Assembly: GCF_900111355.1 (NCBI RefSeq)
Contig: NZ_FOHA01000005.1
Coordinates: 98,119 to 162,118, forward strand
DNA length: 64,000 bases
Reading direction: 5' to 3'
Source of the DNA: Isobaculum melis
GTDB taxonomy: Bacteria > Bacillota > Bacilli > Lactobacillales > Carnobacteriaceae
The translations under genes were made by a program, and so were the position numbers. Positions 17,539 to 26,559 of the stretch are shown in pieces (the first letter of the stretch is position 1; each line of letters starts with the position of its first letter). The notes under the pieces were generated by a model. The model was not told where the DNA came from and searched no databases. It saw only the letters and a program-made list of their open reading frames with translations.

Positions 17539-17766
17539 ATGGAATATCATATTGATTTAGCATACATCAAAGAAAGAAGGCAAGAAATGGCTTATAGTCA
17601 AGAATATTTGGCTAGATTATTAGGATTTAAAAATGCATGTAATTATTTTAAGTATGAAAATGGAACTTATATGTTTAAAGCAGTTCATTTACCAATATTA
17701 GCATCACTTTTTAAATGTGAATTATCCGATTTTTTTATTGAATATCGAGAAAAAATAAATACATAA
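17539..17766 (+). CDS. Small XRE-family HTH protein, 75 residues
   Basis: Essentially a lone helix-turn-helix domain: YIKERRQEMAYSQEYLARLL, then NYFKYENGTYMFKAVHLPILA and FKCELSDFFIE. ATCGGAGGTC precedes the ATG by about 8 bases. Size and context (divergent from a larger XRE repressor) recall phage or mobile-element switch pairs, but no other mobile genes surround it. It has its own promoter and terminator. Confidence 0.8.
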   Translation: MEYHIDLAYIKERRQEMAYSQEYLARLLGFKNACNYFKYENGTYMFKAVHLPILASLFKCELSDFFIEYREKINT

Positions 17767-17782
17767 CAAGAGTAAAGGAAGA

Positions 17783-17812
17783 GTCAACTGAAGCGAATCA
17801 GTTGGCTTTTTT
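17783..17812 (+). terminator. Terminator after the small XRE gene
   Basis: GTCAACTGA / TCAGTTGGC with a 6-base loop, then six T. Confidence 0.82.
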
Positions 17813-17910
17813 AATGATAATATTATTTTATTAGAATAAGTGTTAATTTTTGAATGTCAGAGTACTTTTTGCTATGATTGTCTATAGATAGAAGAAAGAG
17901 GATGATCAGC

Positions 17911-18453
17911 ATGAATGAAAAACAAACAAAATTTGGTTGGAGTGAATTTTTAATTGGACTAATTTTTATATTATTTGGTTCAATGGCCATTAATCGACCA
18001 ATAGCTAACTTATTAGCAATCACTTTACTATTTGGTTTAGGTGGGATTGTGAAAGGAATCTTCTTGATTTCAGGTTATGTAGGTATAAAAAAAGGTACTG
18101 CATATCATGCAACATATATGTTGATTATGGGGATTATTGATATCATCTTTGGCTTGATTTTAGTTTTCAATCTAGGGATTGGTGCACAGGTCTTACCATT
18201 TATATTTGCTACTTGGTTTATTATTAATTCTATTTTTAGACTGTTCCATGCCTATCAAACAAAAAAAATTGGAACGGGTTATTATTGGTTGACCATTATT
18301 GTGAACCTTATTGGCGTTGTGCTTGGTGTCTTATTATTAATGAATCCATTTAGTTCTGCATTAGCGATTTCTTTCTTAATGAGTTTCTATTTCTATCTAT
18401 TTGGATTTATTTATCTAATGGATGCCTTTATAGGAAAGAAATCATCAAAATAA
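17911..18453 (+). CDS. HdeD-like membrane protein (DUF308)
   Basis: A 180-residue protein with six hydrophobic segments in three pairs and Gly-rich turns (LLFGLGGIVKGIFLI, IIDIIFGLILVF, VVLGVLLLMNP), the DUF308/HdeD repeat pattern. In enterobacteria HdeD is linked to acid resistance; the Firmicutes role is unknown. The start is ATG 17911, spaced 8 bases from AAAGAGGA. ATG 17902 and an upstream start fit worse. Confidence 0.8.
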   Translation: MNEKQTKFGWSEFLIGLIFILFGSMAINRPIANLLAITLLFGLGGIVKGIFLISGYVGIKKGTAYHATYMLIMGIIDIIFGLILVFNLGIGAQVLPFIFATWFIINSIFRLFHAYQTKKIGTGYYWLTIIVNLIGVVLGVLLLMNPFSSALAISFLMSFYFYLFGFIYLMDAFIGKKSSK

Positions 18454-18458
18454 TGAAA

Positions 18459-18502
18459 AAAAAGATGAAACAGCTTTTAAACTGTTTCGTCTTTTTTTTC
18501 GT
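18459..18502. terminator. Bidirectional terminator between HdeD-like gene and small minus-strand gene
   Basis: The stem GATGAAACAG / CTGTTTCGTC (one wobble) is extended by flanking A and T runs. It overlaps the last codons of the small minus-strand gene. Confidence 0.8.
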
Positions 18503-18620
18503 CTGCTTGTTCTTGTGTTTCCATTTGTTTTTTGTCATCAGATTTTTCATCAGGTGTGATGAAAAATTTTTGGAACATATCTTCAACAGTTAAACCATCT
18601 GCGGTTCTTTTCTCAGCCAT
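18477..18620 (-). CDS. Small acidic protein, 47 residues
   Basis: A short gene with a good start: GGAAGG lies 7 bases before the ATG at 18620. The product begins MAEKRTADGLTVEDMFQKFF and ends in a Lys/Glu/Asp/Gln-rich disordered tail. The DMFQKFFITPDE segment resembles tiny conserved Lactobacillales proteins (I considered the SPJ_0845-type family, without being able to confirm it). Function unknown. It converges on the HdeD-like gene, sharing the terminator. Confidence 0.65.
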   Translation of the reverse strand: MAEKRTADGLTVEDMFQKFFITPDEKSDDKKQMETQEQADEKKDETV

Positions 18621-18748
18621 TTGATTGCCTTCCTTCATTACAGTATGGAGAAATTATACTATAGCAGATAAGATTTAGCAAAACTCTAGGTGTCATTCTG
18701 CTGCAATATCATGTACAATATTTGAAGTAGAAGAAAGAGGGGATTGAC

Positions 18749-19246
18749 ATGGTAAAATTAGATTTACTAACCTATTTAGATGAAAAAATGAAAGAACAAT
18801 TTCATGATGTTGAATGGACCATAGAATGGTATAAGAAAGAAAAAAATATCACGCTTTATTTTTCGCTGTTTGCTGAGATTTCAGATGATGCAGCAGAGAT
18901 TGCAGATATTGAAGGGACAATTGCGGAAAATGAAGTGATTGAATTCGAAGATAGTCTTGTTTTTTTTGACCCAGAAAAATCAAAGATTGAGGCAACAGAA
19001 GATTATTTACAAGTCATTCCTTTTTCCTTAAAAAAAGGACTAGAAATAGGTTATCTTGAGACTCTTTTAGCTTATTTAAAGGATGTTTTAGACGAAGGAC
19101 AAAGTGATTTGCTTGATTTTGTAACGAATCCAGATATTGAAGAATTTGAATTAAATTGGGATGACGCTAGCTTTGAAGCAAGATTAGCACAAGCTAAACT
19201 GGAAACAAAATATGATCAAACATTTATTCCTTATCCTAAATTTTAA
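18749..19246 (+). CDS. DUF3013 family protein
   Basis: A 165-residue strongly acidic cytoplasmic protein. LDLLTYLDEKMKEQ, DVEWTIEWYKKEKNITLYF, and EVIEFEDSLVFFDPEKS match DUF3013, a family restricted to Lactobacillales, which supports the taxonomic call. No function is established. AAAGAGGGG precedes the ATG. It stands alone upstream of rpsO. Confidence 0.85.
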   Translation: MVKLDLLTYLDEKMKEQFHDVEWTIEWYKKEKNITLYFSLFAEISDDAAEIADIEGTIAENEVIEFEDSLVFFDPEKSKIEATEDYLQVIPFSLKKGLEIGYLETLLAYLKDVLDEGQSDLLDFVTNPDIEEFELNWDDASFEARLAQAKLETKYDQTFIPYPKF

Positions 19247-19282
19247 AATCCTATAATATCATGAGAAAACATGGCTAAAGTC

Positions 19283-19311
19283 TTGCTTTTTAAATGTAGT
19301 TCGTGTAAAGT
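19283..19311 (+). promoter_or_regulatory. Possible rpsO promoter
   Basis: TTGCTT and TAAAGT with a 17-base spacer. The leader that follows contains a perfect 12-base palindrome (GTGCAATTGCAC, 19318-19329). Confidence 0.4.
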
Positions 19312-19407
19312 TACATTGTGCAATTGCACAACCTTTTACTTGGTTTAACGAATCACCAACGTTTTACTCAGTATCAGGATAAAAGAAAAGGAAGAGGTGT
19401 TTTAGAA

Positions 19408-19677
19408 ATGGCTATTTCTAAAGAACGCAAAAATGAAATCATCAAAGAATTCGCGACACATGAAGGAGATACTGGTTCACCAGAGGTACAAATTGCTGTA
19501 TTAACTGCAGACATTAACCACTTAAACGAGCACGCTCGTAACCACAAAAAAGATCACCATTCTTACCGCGGTTTGATGAAAAAAATCGGTCACCGTCGTA
19601 ACTTACTTGCTTACTTACGTAACAAAGATGTTGCTCGTTACCGTGAATTGATTCAACGTTTAGGCCTACGTCGTTAA
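19408..19677 (+). CDS. rpsO: 30S ribosomal protein S15
   Basis: An 89-residue protein starting [20 protein letters not shown], with the family signature [19 protein letters not shown]. It binds 16S rRNA at the h20-h21-h22 junction. The start is the ATG at 19408, with GAGGTG upstream; the frame is open further back but no better start fits. It lies upstream of pnp, the near-universal order. Confidence 0.98.
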   Translation: MAISKERKNEIIKEFATHEGDTGSPEVQIAVLTADINHLNEHARNHKKDHHSYRGLMKKIGHRRNLLAYLRNKDVARYRELIQRLGLRR

Positions 19678-19693
19678 TTCTCGCAGGTCTGTT

Positions 19694-19731
19694 TGAAAGC
19701 GAGATTCTTATGAATCTCGCTTTCATTTTGA
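19694..19731 (+). terminator. Terminator after rpsO
   Basis: A 13-bp perfect stem (GAAAGCGAGATTC / GAATCTCGCTTTC) with a TTAT loop, then ATTTTG. The T run is short, so some readthrough into pnp is possible. Confidence 0.8.
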
Positions 19732-19767
19732 ACAAATAGCATCATTTGAAAAGTCTACATGTTTTAT

Positions 19768-19831
19768 GAACCTACTATACAAATATGAAGAACCAATAAA
19801 GAGTTGGTTTTTGATATTTGTTTAGTAGTTC
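19768..19831 (+). promoter_or_regulatory. Long hairpin in the pnp leader (candidate RNase-dependent autoregulation site)
   Basis: Arms 19768-19796 and 19804-19831 pair over about 28 positions with one bulge, two mismatches and one wobble, around a 7-base loop. No T run follows, so it is not a simple terminator. In enterobacteria a similar leader hairpin is cut by RNase III to start pnp autoregulation. That role here is inference. Confidence 0.6.
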
Positions 19832-19892
19832 GTGTGTAGCAAGTGATGACTAAAAGTAGGATAAGAAACAAAAAGAAATGAGGACAAGTTAC

Positions 19893-22016
19893 ATGAGTGA
19901 AAAAAAAGTATTTACAACGGAGTGGGCAGGACGTCCACTAACAGTTGAAGTTGGACAATTGGCTAAACAAGCAAATGGTTCAGTCTTTATTCGTTATGGA
20001 GAAACAGTTGTCTTAACCGCTGCTGTAGCTAGCAAAAAAGCTAAAGATGTAGATTTCTTTCCATTAACAGTCAATTATGAAGAAAAAATGTATGCAGTTG
20101 GTAAAATCCCTGGTGGATTTATTAAGCGTGAAGGTCGTCCAAGTGAACGTGCAACCTTAACGGCTCGCTTAATTGACCGTCCAATTCGTCCAATGTTTGC
20201 GGAAGGTTTCCGTAATGAAGTGCAAATCACAAATACAGTCATGTCTGTGGAACAAGATTGCTCACCAGAAGTAGTGGCAATGTTAGGTTCTTCTTTAGCA
20301 TTATGTGTTTCTGATATTCCATTTAACGGCCCAATTGCTGGTGTTGATGTGGCTTATGTTGATGGAGAATATATTTTAAACCCTTCAATTGAACAAAGTG
20401 CAAAATCTAGTATCCATTTAAGTGTTGCTGGAACAAAAGAAGCGATTAACATGGTTGAAAGTGGCGCTGAAGAAGTATCTGAAGAAGAGATGTTAGGTGC
20501 TTTGCTATTTGGACATAAAGAAATTCAAAAAATCATTGCTTTCCAAGAAGAAATCGTTGCTGCAGTCGGCAAAGAAAAAATGGAAGTTGCTTTATTACAA
20601 GTAGATGCTGAGCTTGAAGCAGAGATTAATGCTGCTTATAAAGGTAAAATGATTGAAGCAATCCAAACAGAAGAAAAATTAGCTCGTGAAGACAATATTG
20701 AAGCAGTGAAAGAAGAAGTCATCGCTGTTTATGAAGAAAAATTTGCAGATCATGAAGAAGCTGCAAAATGGATGAAAGAAGTAAAACAAATTGCGGAGGA
20801 TTTAGAGAAAAATGAAGTCCGTCGTTTGATTACTGTTGAAAAAATTCGTCCTGATGGTCGTAAAATTGATGAAATCCGCGCATTAGCGTCAGAAATTGGG
20901 ATATTACCACGTACCCATGGTTCTGGTCTATTTACACGTGGTCAGACACAAGCCTTAACAACAGCTACATTAGCACCTTTAGGTGAGCATCAAATTATTG
21001 ATGGTTTAGGTATAGAAGATAGCAAACGTTTCATCCATCATTATAATTTCCCACAATTCTCAGTAGGTTCAACAGGACCAAATCGTGGACCAGGTAGACG
21101 TGAAATTGGACATGGTGCTTTAGGTGAACGTGCATTGTCACAAATTATTCCAAGTGAAGAAGATTTCCCTTATACCATCCGTTTAGTGTCAGAAGTATTA
21201 GAATCAAATGGTTCTTCTTCTCAAGCAAGTATCTGTGCAGGAACATTAGCATTAATGGATGCTGGTGTACCAATTAAAGCACCAGTTGCTGGGATTGCGA
21301 TGGGACTTGTTAAAGAAGGCGACGATTATACTGTTTTAACAGATATTCAAGGACTAGAAGATCACTTAGGCGATATGGACTTTAAAGTAGCTGGTACAAC
21401 TGCAGGAATCACTGCTTTACAAATGGATATTAAAATTGATGGGATTACACAACAAATTTTAGAAGAAGCATTAGCACAAGCTAAAAAAGCACGTATGGAA
21501 ATTTTAGCTGAGTTAACTTCAACAATTGCGGCTCCTAAGGAAGAATTAAGTCCTTATGCACCGAAAATTGAAATGATTCAAATCCACCCAGATAAAATTA
21601 AGGTTGTCATCGGTCGTGGTGGCGAACAAATCAATGAAATCATTGATGAAACTGGGGTTAAAATTGATATTGATCAAGAAGGTAATGTAAGTATTGCTTC
21701 AACTGATGCAGCAATGATTGAAAAAGCGAAGAAAATTATTACTGATTTAACAAGAGAAATCAAAGTTGGTGAAATTTTCTTAGGTAAAGTGAAGCGCGTT
21801 GAAAAATTCGGTGCCTTTGTAGAAATTCTAAAAGGTAAAGATGGCTTAGTTCATATTTCTGAATTAGCCAAAGAACGTGTTGCTAAAGTGGAAGATGTCT
21901 TAAATCTTGGCGATGAAGTACTTGTAAAAGTAACGGAAATCGATAAACAAGGACGTATTAATCTTTCTCGTAAAGCCTTACTAAAAGATGACGAAACAGC
22001 TGAAACGAAAAAATAA
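19893..22016 (+). CDS. pnp: Polynucleotide phosphorylase
   Basis: A 707-residue trimeric 3'-5' phosphorolytic exoribonuclease. Two RNase PH domains (first near 10-140, second with [16 protein letters not shown] near 350-500) flank a helical domain. They are followed by a KH domain ([16 protein letters not shown]) and an S1 domain ([20 protein letters not shown]). The start at 19893 ([11 protein letters not shown]) is preferred over 19878 because TGAGGA fits it and it matches the family. Single gene with its own leader and terminator. Confidence 0.97.
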   Translation: MSEKKVFTTEWAGRPLTVEVGQLAKQANGSVFIRYGETVVLTAAVASKKAKDVDFFPLTVNYEEKMYAVGKIPGGFIKREGRPSERATLTARLIDRPIRPMFAEGFRNEVQITNTVMSVEQDCSPEVVAMLGSSLALCVSDIPFNGPIAGVDVAYVDGEYILNPSIEQSAKSSIHLSVAGTKEAINMVESGAEEVSEEEMLGALLFGHKEIQKIIAFQEEIVAAVGKEKMEVALLQVDAELEAEINAAYKGKMIEAIQTEEKLAREDNIEAVKEEVIAVYEEKFADHEEAAKWMKEVKQIAEDLEKNEVRRLITVEKIRPDGRKIDEIRALASEIGILPRTHGSGLFTRGQTQALTTATLAPLGEHQIIDGLGIEDSKRFIHHYNFPQFSVGSTGPNRGPGRREIGHGALGERALSQIIPSEEDFPYTIRLVSEVLESNGSSSQASICAGTLALMDAGVPIKAPVAGIAMGLVKEGDDYTVLTDIQGLEDHLGDMDFKVAGTTAGITALQMDIKIDGITQQILEEALAQAKKARMEILAELTSTIAAPKEELSPYAPKIEMIQIHPDKIKVVIGRGGEQINEIIDETGVKIDIDQEGNVSIASTDAAMIEKAKKIITDLTREIKVGEIFLGKVKRVEKFGAFVEILKGKDGLVHISELAKERVAKVEDVLNLGDEVLVKVTEIDKQGRINLSRKALLKDDETAETKK

Positions 22017-22023
22017 ATCAGGG

Positions 22024-22059
22024 ATAGGTATTGAAGTTGACTTCAATACCTATTTTTTA
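22024..22059 (+). terminator. Terminator after pnp
   Basis: A 14-bp perfect stem (ATAGGTATTGAAGT / ACTTCAATACCTAT) with a minimal loop, then TTTTTATTATT. Confidence 0.88.
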
Positions 22060-22089
22060 TTATTATGAATGCAGTAGAGGTGATGAGAG

Positions 22090-22398
22090 ATGCTAGAAAA
22101 ATTAGTAAAAGAATATCAAGGAACGATGATGTTTGATGATTTACATCATTTATCGTCAGATAAAACGGTGCAAGAACAAGTCAGCTACCTAAAAGAAGAT
22201 TTATTACAAGCGCATTTTATACATAATTATATACTAGATATAGGTTGGTATCCTAGCTTCAGTGGAAATGGCGCCTTTCAAATTTTATTAATCAAAGCAG
22301 GAAATTGGGATATGCCAATTTTTCATAAAAAGACTGCTCATTTGACTGAGCTGTTGCATTTTTCTCATGAAGCGCTAAAGGAAATGATAAAGGAGTGA
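22090..22398 (+). CDS. Hypothetical protein, 102 residues (immunity-protein-like size and context)
   Basis: Not recognised with confidence. A soluble protein whose core reads HNYILDIGWYPSFSGNGAFQ then LIKAGNWDMPIF, followed by a C-terminal helix. A Gly-Trp-Tyr core plus NWD motif in a roughly 100-residue protein is reminiscent of small immunity-type proteins, but this is weak inference. AGAGGTGA precedes the ATG. It is seven bases from the next gene, so the two form an operon inserted between pnp and bioY. Confidence 0.65.
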   Translation: MLEKLVKEYQGTMMFDDLHHLSSDKTVQEQVSYLKEDLLQAHFIHNYILDIGWYPSFSGNGAFQILLIKAGNWDMPIFHKKTAHLTELLHFSHEALKEMIKE

Positions 22399-22405
22399 AG
22401 CACCA

Positions 22406-22723
22406 ATGCATAAAACTATTAGAATAGCTGGTAATACAGAATGTCCATGTTATTGGGCAATCATTAAAAAAGGTTTTGAAGTAACAATCTCTAGCCAATT
22501 AACAAATGTAGAAGGCTCCGATTGCCGTTGGACATATGAAGCGCAAAAAGATGATTGGCTTTTTAGTGCGACGACAATTCAAGCATTACTTGGCTTAATT
22601 ACCATGTGGGAAATAAGAAGCGATGATTGGCGAGCATCTGAAAATGAAAAAAATACATATATCGAGTATAGAGGTCAGACGCCATTTTATGATATAGAAG
22701 GCAATGAAATTTTTGATGAATAA
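22406..22723 (+). CDS. Hypothetical protein, 105 residues
   Basis: Not recognised. A soluble protein rich in Trp and Cys: NTECPCYWAIIKKGFEVTIS, CRWTYEAQKDDWLF, LLGLITMWEIRSDDW. AAGGAGTGAAG lies about 9 bases before the ATG. It is tightly linked to the gene before it and 51 bases before the leucine-rich-repeat gene. Its size and pairing with another small orphan fit an immunity or antitoxin-like role, but no toxin is present, so this is not claimed. Confidence 0.62.
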   Translation: MHKTIRIAGNTECPCYWAIIKKGFEVTISSQLTNVEGSDCRWTYEAQKDDWLFSATTIQALLGLITMWEIRSDDWRASENEKNTYIEYRGQTPFYDIEGNEIFDE

Positions 22724-22774
22724 TCGATGAAGGTAAAATGTCGTTAGTGAGTATAGAAAGTGAAAGGAGTCATG

Positions 22775-23674
22775 ATGAAAACATTTGCACAATATAAAGG
22801 TTTATTTTACCCAAGAAAAATAGGCAATAGATTGCTTTATGTCAGCTATAATCAACCACCTTTGCAATATAAAGGTGCTAAAACATCCTTACCTCATGAA
22901 CAAATAAACCTTGAAAATAATTTGGAAGTAGAAGCCTTAATTTTAGATTACGATGAGGGGAATATTGATAATTTTTTTCCAATGTATTTACCGGATCTTT
23001 TAAATTTAAAATTTCTACAAATACCAATACACTATCTTAGTAAGTTGACCATTATTCCAGAAAATCTTGAGAGATTAGTCTTAATAAATAAAAAAGGTTA
23101 TCTATCAGAAGAAAATAAAAAAACAATTCTCTGGCCAAAAGAATTAATCTTATCAGATTTAAAATATCTTCATATAGCTAACTCTCATTCTCAAATTGAT
23201 ATTGATTGTTTATTTGGTATGGCACAAAAACACTTCCCTAATTTAGCATTTTTAAACCTTACTTTGGATAAAAAAGGAATACTAATGGAAGAGATCTCAA
23301 ATTTTTCTTCACTAAAAGCTTTAGAATTAGGAATGGTTAAAAAAAAGCAGATATTTGATGCGATTGATGATCAAATCCATTATCTCAGTCTAAGTAATAT
23401 TCAAAATATTGAAGGCATTTCAAATTTGAGTAAATTAAAAAAAGTTGTACTTAATAGTGTGAATGGTGAATTGGATTGCAGGTTATTTAAAAAACTATTA
23501 TTTTTAGAAGAATTAACAATCTATAATTCTTTTAAAATAAAGAATGTAGAAGCCTTGTTAGACATGGATTCTCTTAAAATGTTAACAGCCGTTAATTGTA
23601 AAAAAGCATTTGGCGGAATGAAGCATATGTTTGAAAGCAAAGCATTTGATTTACTAAGTATTGAACACTCTTAA
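22775..23674 (+). CDS. Leucine-rich-repeat-like protein
   Basis: A 299-residue soluble protein with no signal peptide. Irregular repeats of about 22-25 residues with the LRR rhythm are seen: LEVEALILDYDEGNI, LLNLKFLQIPIHYL, LKYLHIANSHSQI, LKALELGMVKK, LKKVVLNSVNGEL, LEELTIYNSFKI, LKMLTAVNCKK. This suggests an intracellular protein-binding solenoid. ATG 22775 is chosen by its spacing from AAAGGAG. It is AT-rich and ends without a clear terminator. The partner is unknown. Confidence 0.7.
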   Translation: MKTFAQYKGLFYPRKIGNRLLYVSYNQPPLQYKGAKTSLPHEQINLENNLEVEALILDYDEGNIDNFFPMYLPDLLNLKFLQIPIHYLSKLTIIPENLERLVLINKKGYLSEENKKTILWPKELILSDLKYLHIANSHSQIDIDCLFGMAQKHFPNLAFLNLTLDKKGILMEEISNFSSLKALELGMVKKKQIFDAIDDQIHYLSLSNIQNIEGISNLSKLKKVVLNSVNGELDCRLFKKLLFLEELTIYNSFKIKNVEALLDMDSLKMLTAVNCKKAFGGMKHMFESKAFDLLSIEHS

Positions 23675-23739
23675 TGATTTTTCTACTGATCATCTTTCGA
23701 ATACCATCTATAAAATCAATTTAAGCTTGTCATTCATTT

Positions 23740-23780
23740 TTGATTTGTGTAAACTGTAAATATAAATACAGGTTAACGCA
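23740..23780 (+). promoter_or_regulatory. bioY promoter with overlapping BirA-like operator
   Basis: The half sites TGTAAAC (23748) and GTTAAC (23772) lie in a wider imperfect palindrome, whose inner arms CTGTA and TACAG are exact. They surround an AT-rich -10 (TATAAA or TAAATA) downstream of TTGATT. This resembles the BirA box of Firmicutes (TTAACC-spacer-GGTTAA). BirA with biotin would then repress bioY. Confidence 0.6.
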
Positions 23781-23792
23781 AAGGGTGGTAAA

Positions 23793-24353
23793 ATGAAATT
23801 AACAATAAAAGAACAAGTAGAAATCGCTTTATTTACGGCATTACTTGCTATTGGTTCAATGATAGTGATTCCAACGGGATTAGTCCCAATTACCTTACAA
23901 GTATTTTTTGTATTGGTCACAGCGCTACTTTTAACAAGAACGCAAAGTGTATTGGTTATGTTTCTTTACATGATTTTAGGCTTAATAGGGTTACCTGTTT
24001 TTGCAGGAGGAAATGGTGGTATCCAAAGTATTTTTAGCCCAAGTTTTGGCTATATTATTGGTTATAGTGTGGTTGCATTTCTGATTGGAACGTTGCTTCA
24101 ATCTAAGCGTGGTCAGCTTCAATTTGTTTCAACGCTACTAGTATCCATTATTGGATTATTTGTACTATATGGGATTGGCATCACATATACCTATTTTATT
24201 TTAAAATATGTATCAAAAGCACCAATTCCTTATCATCTTCTGATCAAAACAAACTTAATCACCTTTTTACCACTAGATCTACTTAAAAGTGTTATTGCAG
24301 TAATGGTTGTGCTACGTGTTCAAAAAATAGTTATTAAAAAAACTCAAGATTAA
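23793..24353 (+). CDS. bioY: Biotin transporter BioY (ECF S component)
   Basis: A 186-residue membrane protein with six hydrophobic segments. IVIPTGLVPITLQVFFVL is the conserved loop after helix 1-2, and GLPVFAGGNGG...SFGYIIGY is the BioY signature. It binds biotin and works with the shared ECF ATPase module, or alone with low capacity. No biotin synthesis genes are nearby, so the cell may depend on uptake. A BirA-like operator lies upstream. Its 3' end overlaps the convergent birA by four bases. Confidence 0.95.
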   Translation: MKLTIKEQVEIALFTALLAIGSMIVIPTGLVPITLQVFFVLVTALLLTRTQSVLVMFLYMILGLIGLPVFAGGNGGIQSIFSPSFGYIIGYSVVAFLIGTLLQSKRGQLQFVSTLLVSIIGLFVLYGIGITYTYFILKYVSKAPIPYHLLIKTNLITFLPLDLLKSVIAVMVVLRVQKIVIKKTQD

Positions 24354-25339
24354 ATATAACCTTGAGTTCCTCGAATTGAGACTTCTCCTGCAAAGATAGG
24401 GGTTGTCTTTTTTTCATTTTCAAATTGTACAAGCAGTTGTCCTTTTTCATCAATATCAACAGCTTTTGCTAAACGCTTGCTATCTTGCTGAATCACATAA
24501 ATCTCTTTTCCAATCACAGCAGAGTGTTGCCGACAAATCTGTAAAGTTGGCTGATAATTTCCTGTTGCAATAAATGCTGCATAATACTTTTCAAAAGTAG
24601 TTAAAAAGCTTGCAATCAAATGATTAGGATCAATTTCTTTGCCTAAAACTTGTAAGAGTGAGGTCGCTTTCTCTTGAATATCAGGAGGCATTTCTTCGAA
24701 ACTTAAATTTGTATTGATACCAATGCCAATCACAACATAATGAATTTGTGTCAGCTCTGCAGATATTTCAGTTAAGATTCCACAAAGTTTTTTACCATTT
24801 ATGACAATATCATTTGGCCACTTAATTTGGACATCAGCTATATTTTTGGTTGCTTCAACAAAAGCAGCTGCAACAATTTGGGTTAACTTGCTAGCTTCCA
24901 TTGGAGGGATTTCTGGTGTAAGGACCATCGATAAGGCAATTGTTTTCCCTTTAGGAGAAGACCAAACACGACCCAAACGGCCTCTACCAAGTGTTTGCTC
25001 CTCGGCCAAATAGACTTTGCCATTTTCAGGTTTTTGTTGTGCTTCTTCTTTAGCAAAGACATTAGTTGAAGGAATCGTTGGAAAGACTTGCATTTTTTGT
25101 CCAAGAAAATGAGTCTTTAATTGTTGCCGAATTTTAGCTTCATCAATGGGTAAATAGGGAAGTGCATAGCCATTTTTCCCTTGAGAAACAATCCCATAAC
25201 CATCATCCTTCAAGCTTTGAATTCCTTTCCAAATAGCGGTTCTTGAAATGGCCAAGAGCTGACCCATTTTTTCACCAGATAGGGCATTTGGTGCTTCCTT
25301 GATTAACAAATGTAGGATTTTTTGTTTCGTTGTTTTCAT
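24350..25339 (-). CDS. birA: Bifunctional biotin ligase / biotin operon repressor
   Basis: 329 residues. The N-terminal winged helix (residues 1-65: ALSGEKMGQLLAISRTAIWK) is followed by the ligase domain with ATP/biotin loop GRGRLGRVW, KWPNDIVINGKKLCGIL and VIGIGINTN, and a C-terminal SH3-like domain. It makes biotinyl-AMP, attaches biotin to carrier proteins, and represses transport genes when biotin is plentiful. The DNA-binding domain is present, so it is a group II BirA, consistent with the operator at bioY. AAGGAGA precedes the ATG. Confidence 0.96.
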   Translation of the reverse strand: MKTTKQKILHLLIKEAPNALSGEKMGQLLAISRTAIWKGIQSLKDDGYGIVSQGKNGYALPYLPIDEAKIRQQLKTHFLGQKMQVFPTIPSTNVFAKEEAQQKPENGKVYLAEEQTLGRGRLGRVWSSPKGKTIALSMVLTPEIPPMEASKLTQIVAAAFVEATKNIADVQIKWPNDIVINGKKLCGILTEISAELTQIHYVVIGIGINTNLSFEEMPPDIQEKATSLLQVLGKEIDPNHLIASFLTTFEKYYAAFIATGNYQPTLQICRQHSAVIGKEIYVIQQDSKRLAKAVDIDEKGQLLVQFENEKKTTPIFAGEVSIRGTQGYI

Positions 25340-25489
25340 AAGAATCTCCTTTTCTAAGAATGTTCTTGTTAGTATTGTAACAGATTTTAGCCAACTAGAT
25401 AAACTTATTGTTGAATCTATATAGGCGAAATCTCAAGATTGTGGTAAAATATAGAGATAAATATAGAGCAAATGATAGGGGTGTTGAAA

Positions 25490-26536
25490 ATGAATGGCTA
25501 TCATCTAGCAGTCGTTGGCGCAACAGGAGCAGTAGGTACTAAAATGATTGAAATGTTAGAAGAAGCAAATTTTCCTATTGCTTCTGTAAAGTTTTTAGCA
25601 TCAAAACGTTCAGCAGGTAAAGTATTATCCTTTAAAAATCAATCAGTGATGGTAGAGGAAACGACACCAGATGCGTTTGAAGGTGTACATATTGCCTTAT
25701 TTAGTGCAGGTGGAAGTATTTCAAAACAATTTGCTAAGGAAGCAGTCAAACGTGGGGCAGTAGTGATTGATAATACGAGTGCTTTTAGAATGGATCCAAC
25801 TGTTCCATTAGTTGTACCAGAAGTGAATGAAGCAGCTTTAGCAAACCATCAAGGCATTATTGCAAATCCAAATTGTTCAACCATTCAAATGATGGTTGCT
25901 CTTGAACCGATTCGTAAGCAATATGGCTTAAATAGAATTATTGTATCCACTTATCAAGCAGTCAGTGGTGCTGGTGTTTCGGCGTTAGAAGAAATGAAAG
26001 AGCAAGCAAAAGCCTTGCTAGTTGGCAAGACAGAGGTTGCTGCCAACATTTTACCTTGTGGTGCAGATGAAAAGCATTTTCCAATTGCCTTTAATGCATT
26101 ACCACAAATTGATTTATTTGCAGAGGGTGGCTACACATTTGAAGAGTGGAAGATGGTCAATGAAACAAAGAAAATTATGGCAGATGACACCATCAAAGTT
26201 TCTGCAACCTGTGTCCGGATTCCTGTTGTTTCTGGACATTCAGAATCTATTTACCTTGAAATAAACGAAGAACAAGCTACCGTTGCAGATATCAAAGCAT
26301 TATTAGTTGATGCTCCTGGCGTGGTGCTAGAGGATGAGCCTGCTGAGCAACGCTATCCAACACCACTGGCAGCAGTTGGTAAAAAAGCAACATTTGTTGG
26401 TCGTATTAGACAAGATATTGATGTGAAAAATGGGTTTCATATGTGGGTTGTCTCTGACAATTTACTAAAAGGAGCGGCTTGGAATTCAGTGCAAATTGCT
26501 GAAAGCTTACATCGTTTAAACCTAATCCAATCTTAA
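25490..26536 (+). CDS. asd: Aspartate-semialdehyde dehydrogenase
   Basis: 348 residues. Reduces aspartyl phosphate to the semialdehyde with NADPH, the branch point to lysine/diaminopimelate, threonine and methionine. The N-terminal [10 protein letters not shown] binds NADP. The catalytic cysteine is in NPNCSTIQ, and the active-site histidine is in SGHSESIY. The start at 25490 has AGGGGTG at a proper distance; an in-frame ATG at 25472 does not. It leads the asd-dapA-rnjB string. Its presence with dapA, without other lysine genes here, suggests diaminopimelate or lysine supply for peptidoglycan. Confidence 0.96.
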   Translation: MNGYHLAVVGATGAVGTKMIEMLEEANFPIASVKFLASKRSAGKVLSFKNQSVMVEETTPDAFEGVHIALFSAGGSISKQFAKEAVKRGAVVIDNTSAFRMDPTVPLVVPEVNEAALANHQGIIANPNCSTIQMMVALEPIRKQYGLNRIIVSTYQAVSGAGVSALEEMKEQAKALLVGKTEVAANILPCGADEKHFPIAFNALPQIDLFAEGGYTFEEWKMVNETKKIMADDTIKVSATCVRIPVVSGHSESIYLEINEEQATVADIKALLVDAPGVVLEDEPAEQRYPTPLAAVGKKATFVGRIRQDIDVKNGFHMWVVSDNLLKGAAWNSVQIAESLHRLNLIQS

Positions 26537-26559
26537 TAGTCAAAGAAGGCGAGGAGACA

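Noticed and set aside
23779..23793. AAAGGGTGGTA resembling the T-box core
   Set aside because: There is no stem I, specifier loop, or terminator/antiterminator; it is the ribosome binding site of bioY.
25340..25489. Possible lysine riboswitch before asd
   Set aside because: The gap is only 150 bases and lacks the conserved L-box core and any terminator helix.
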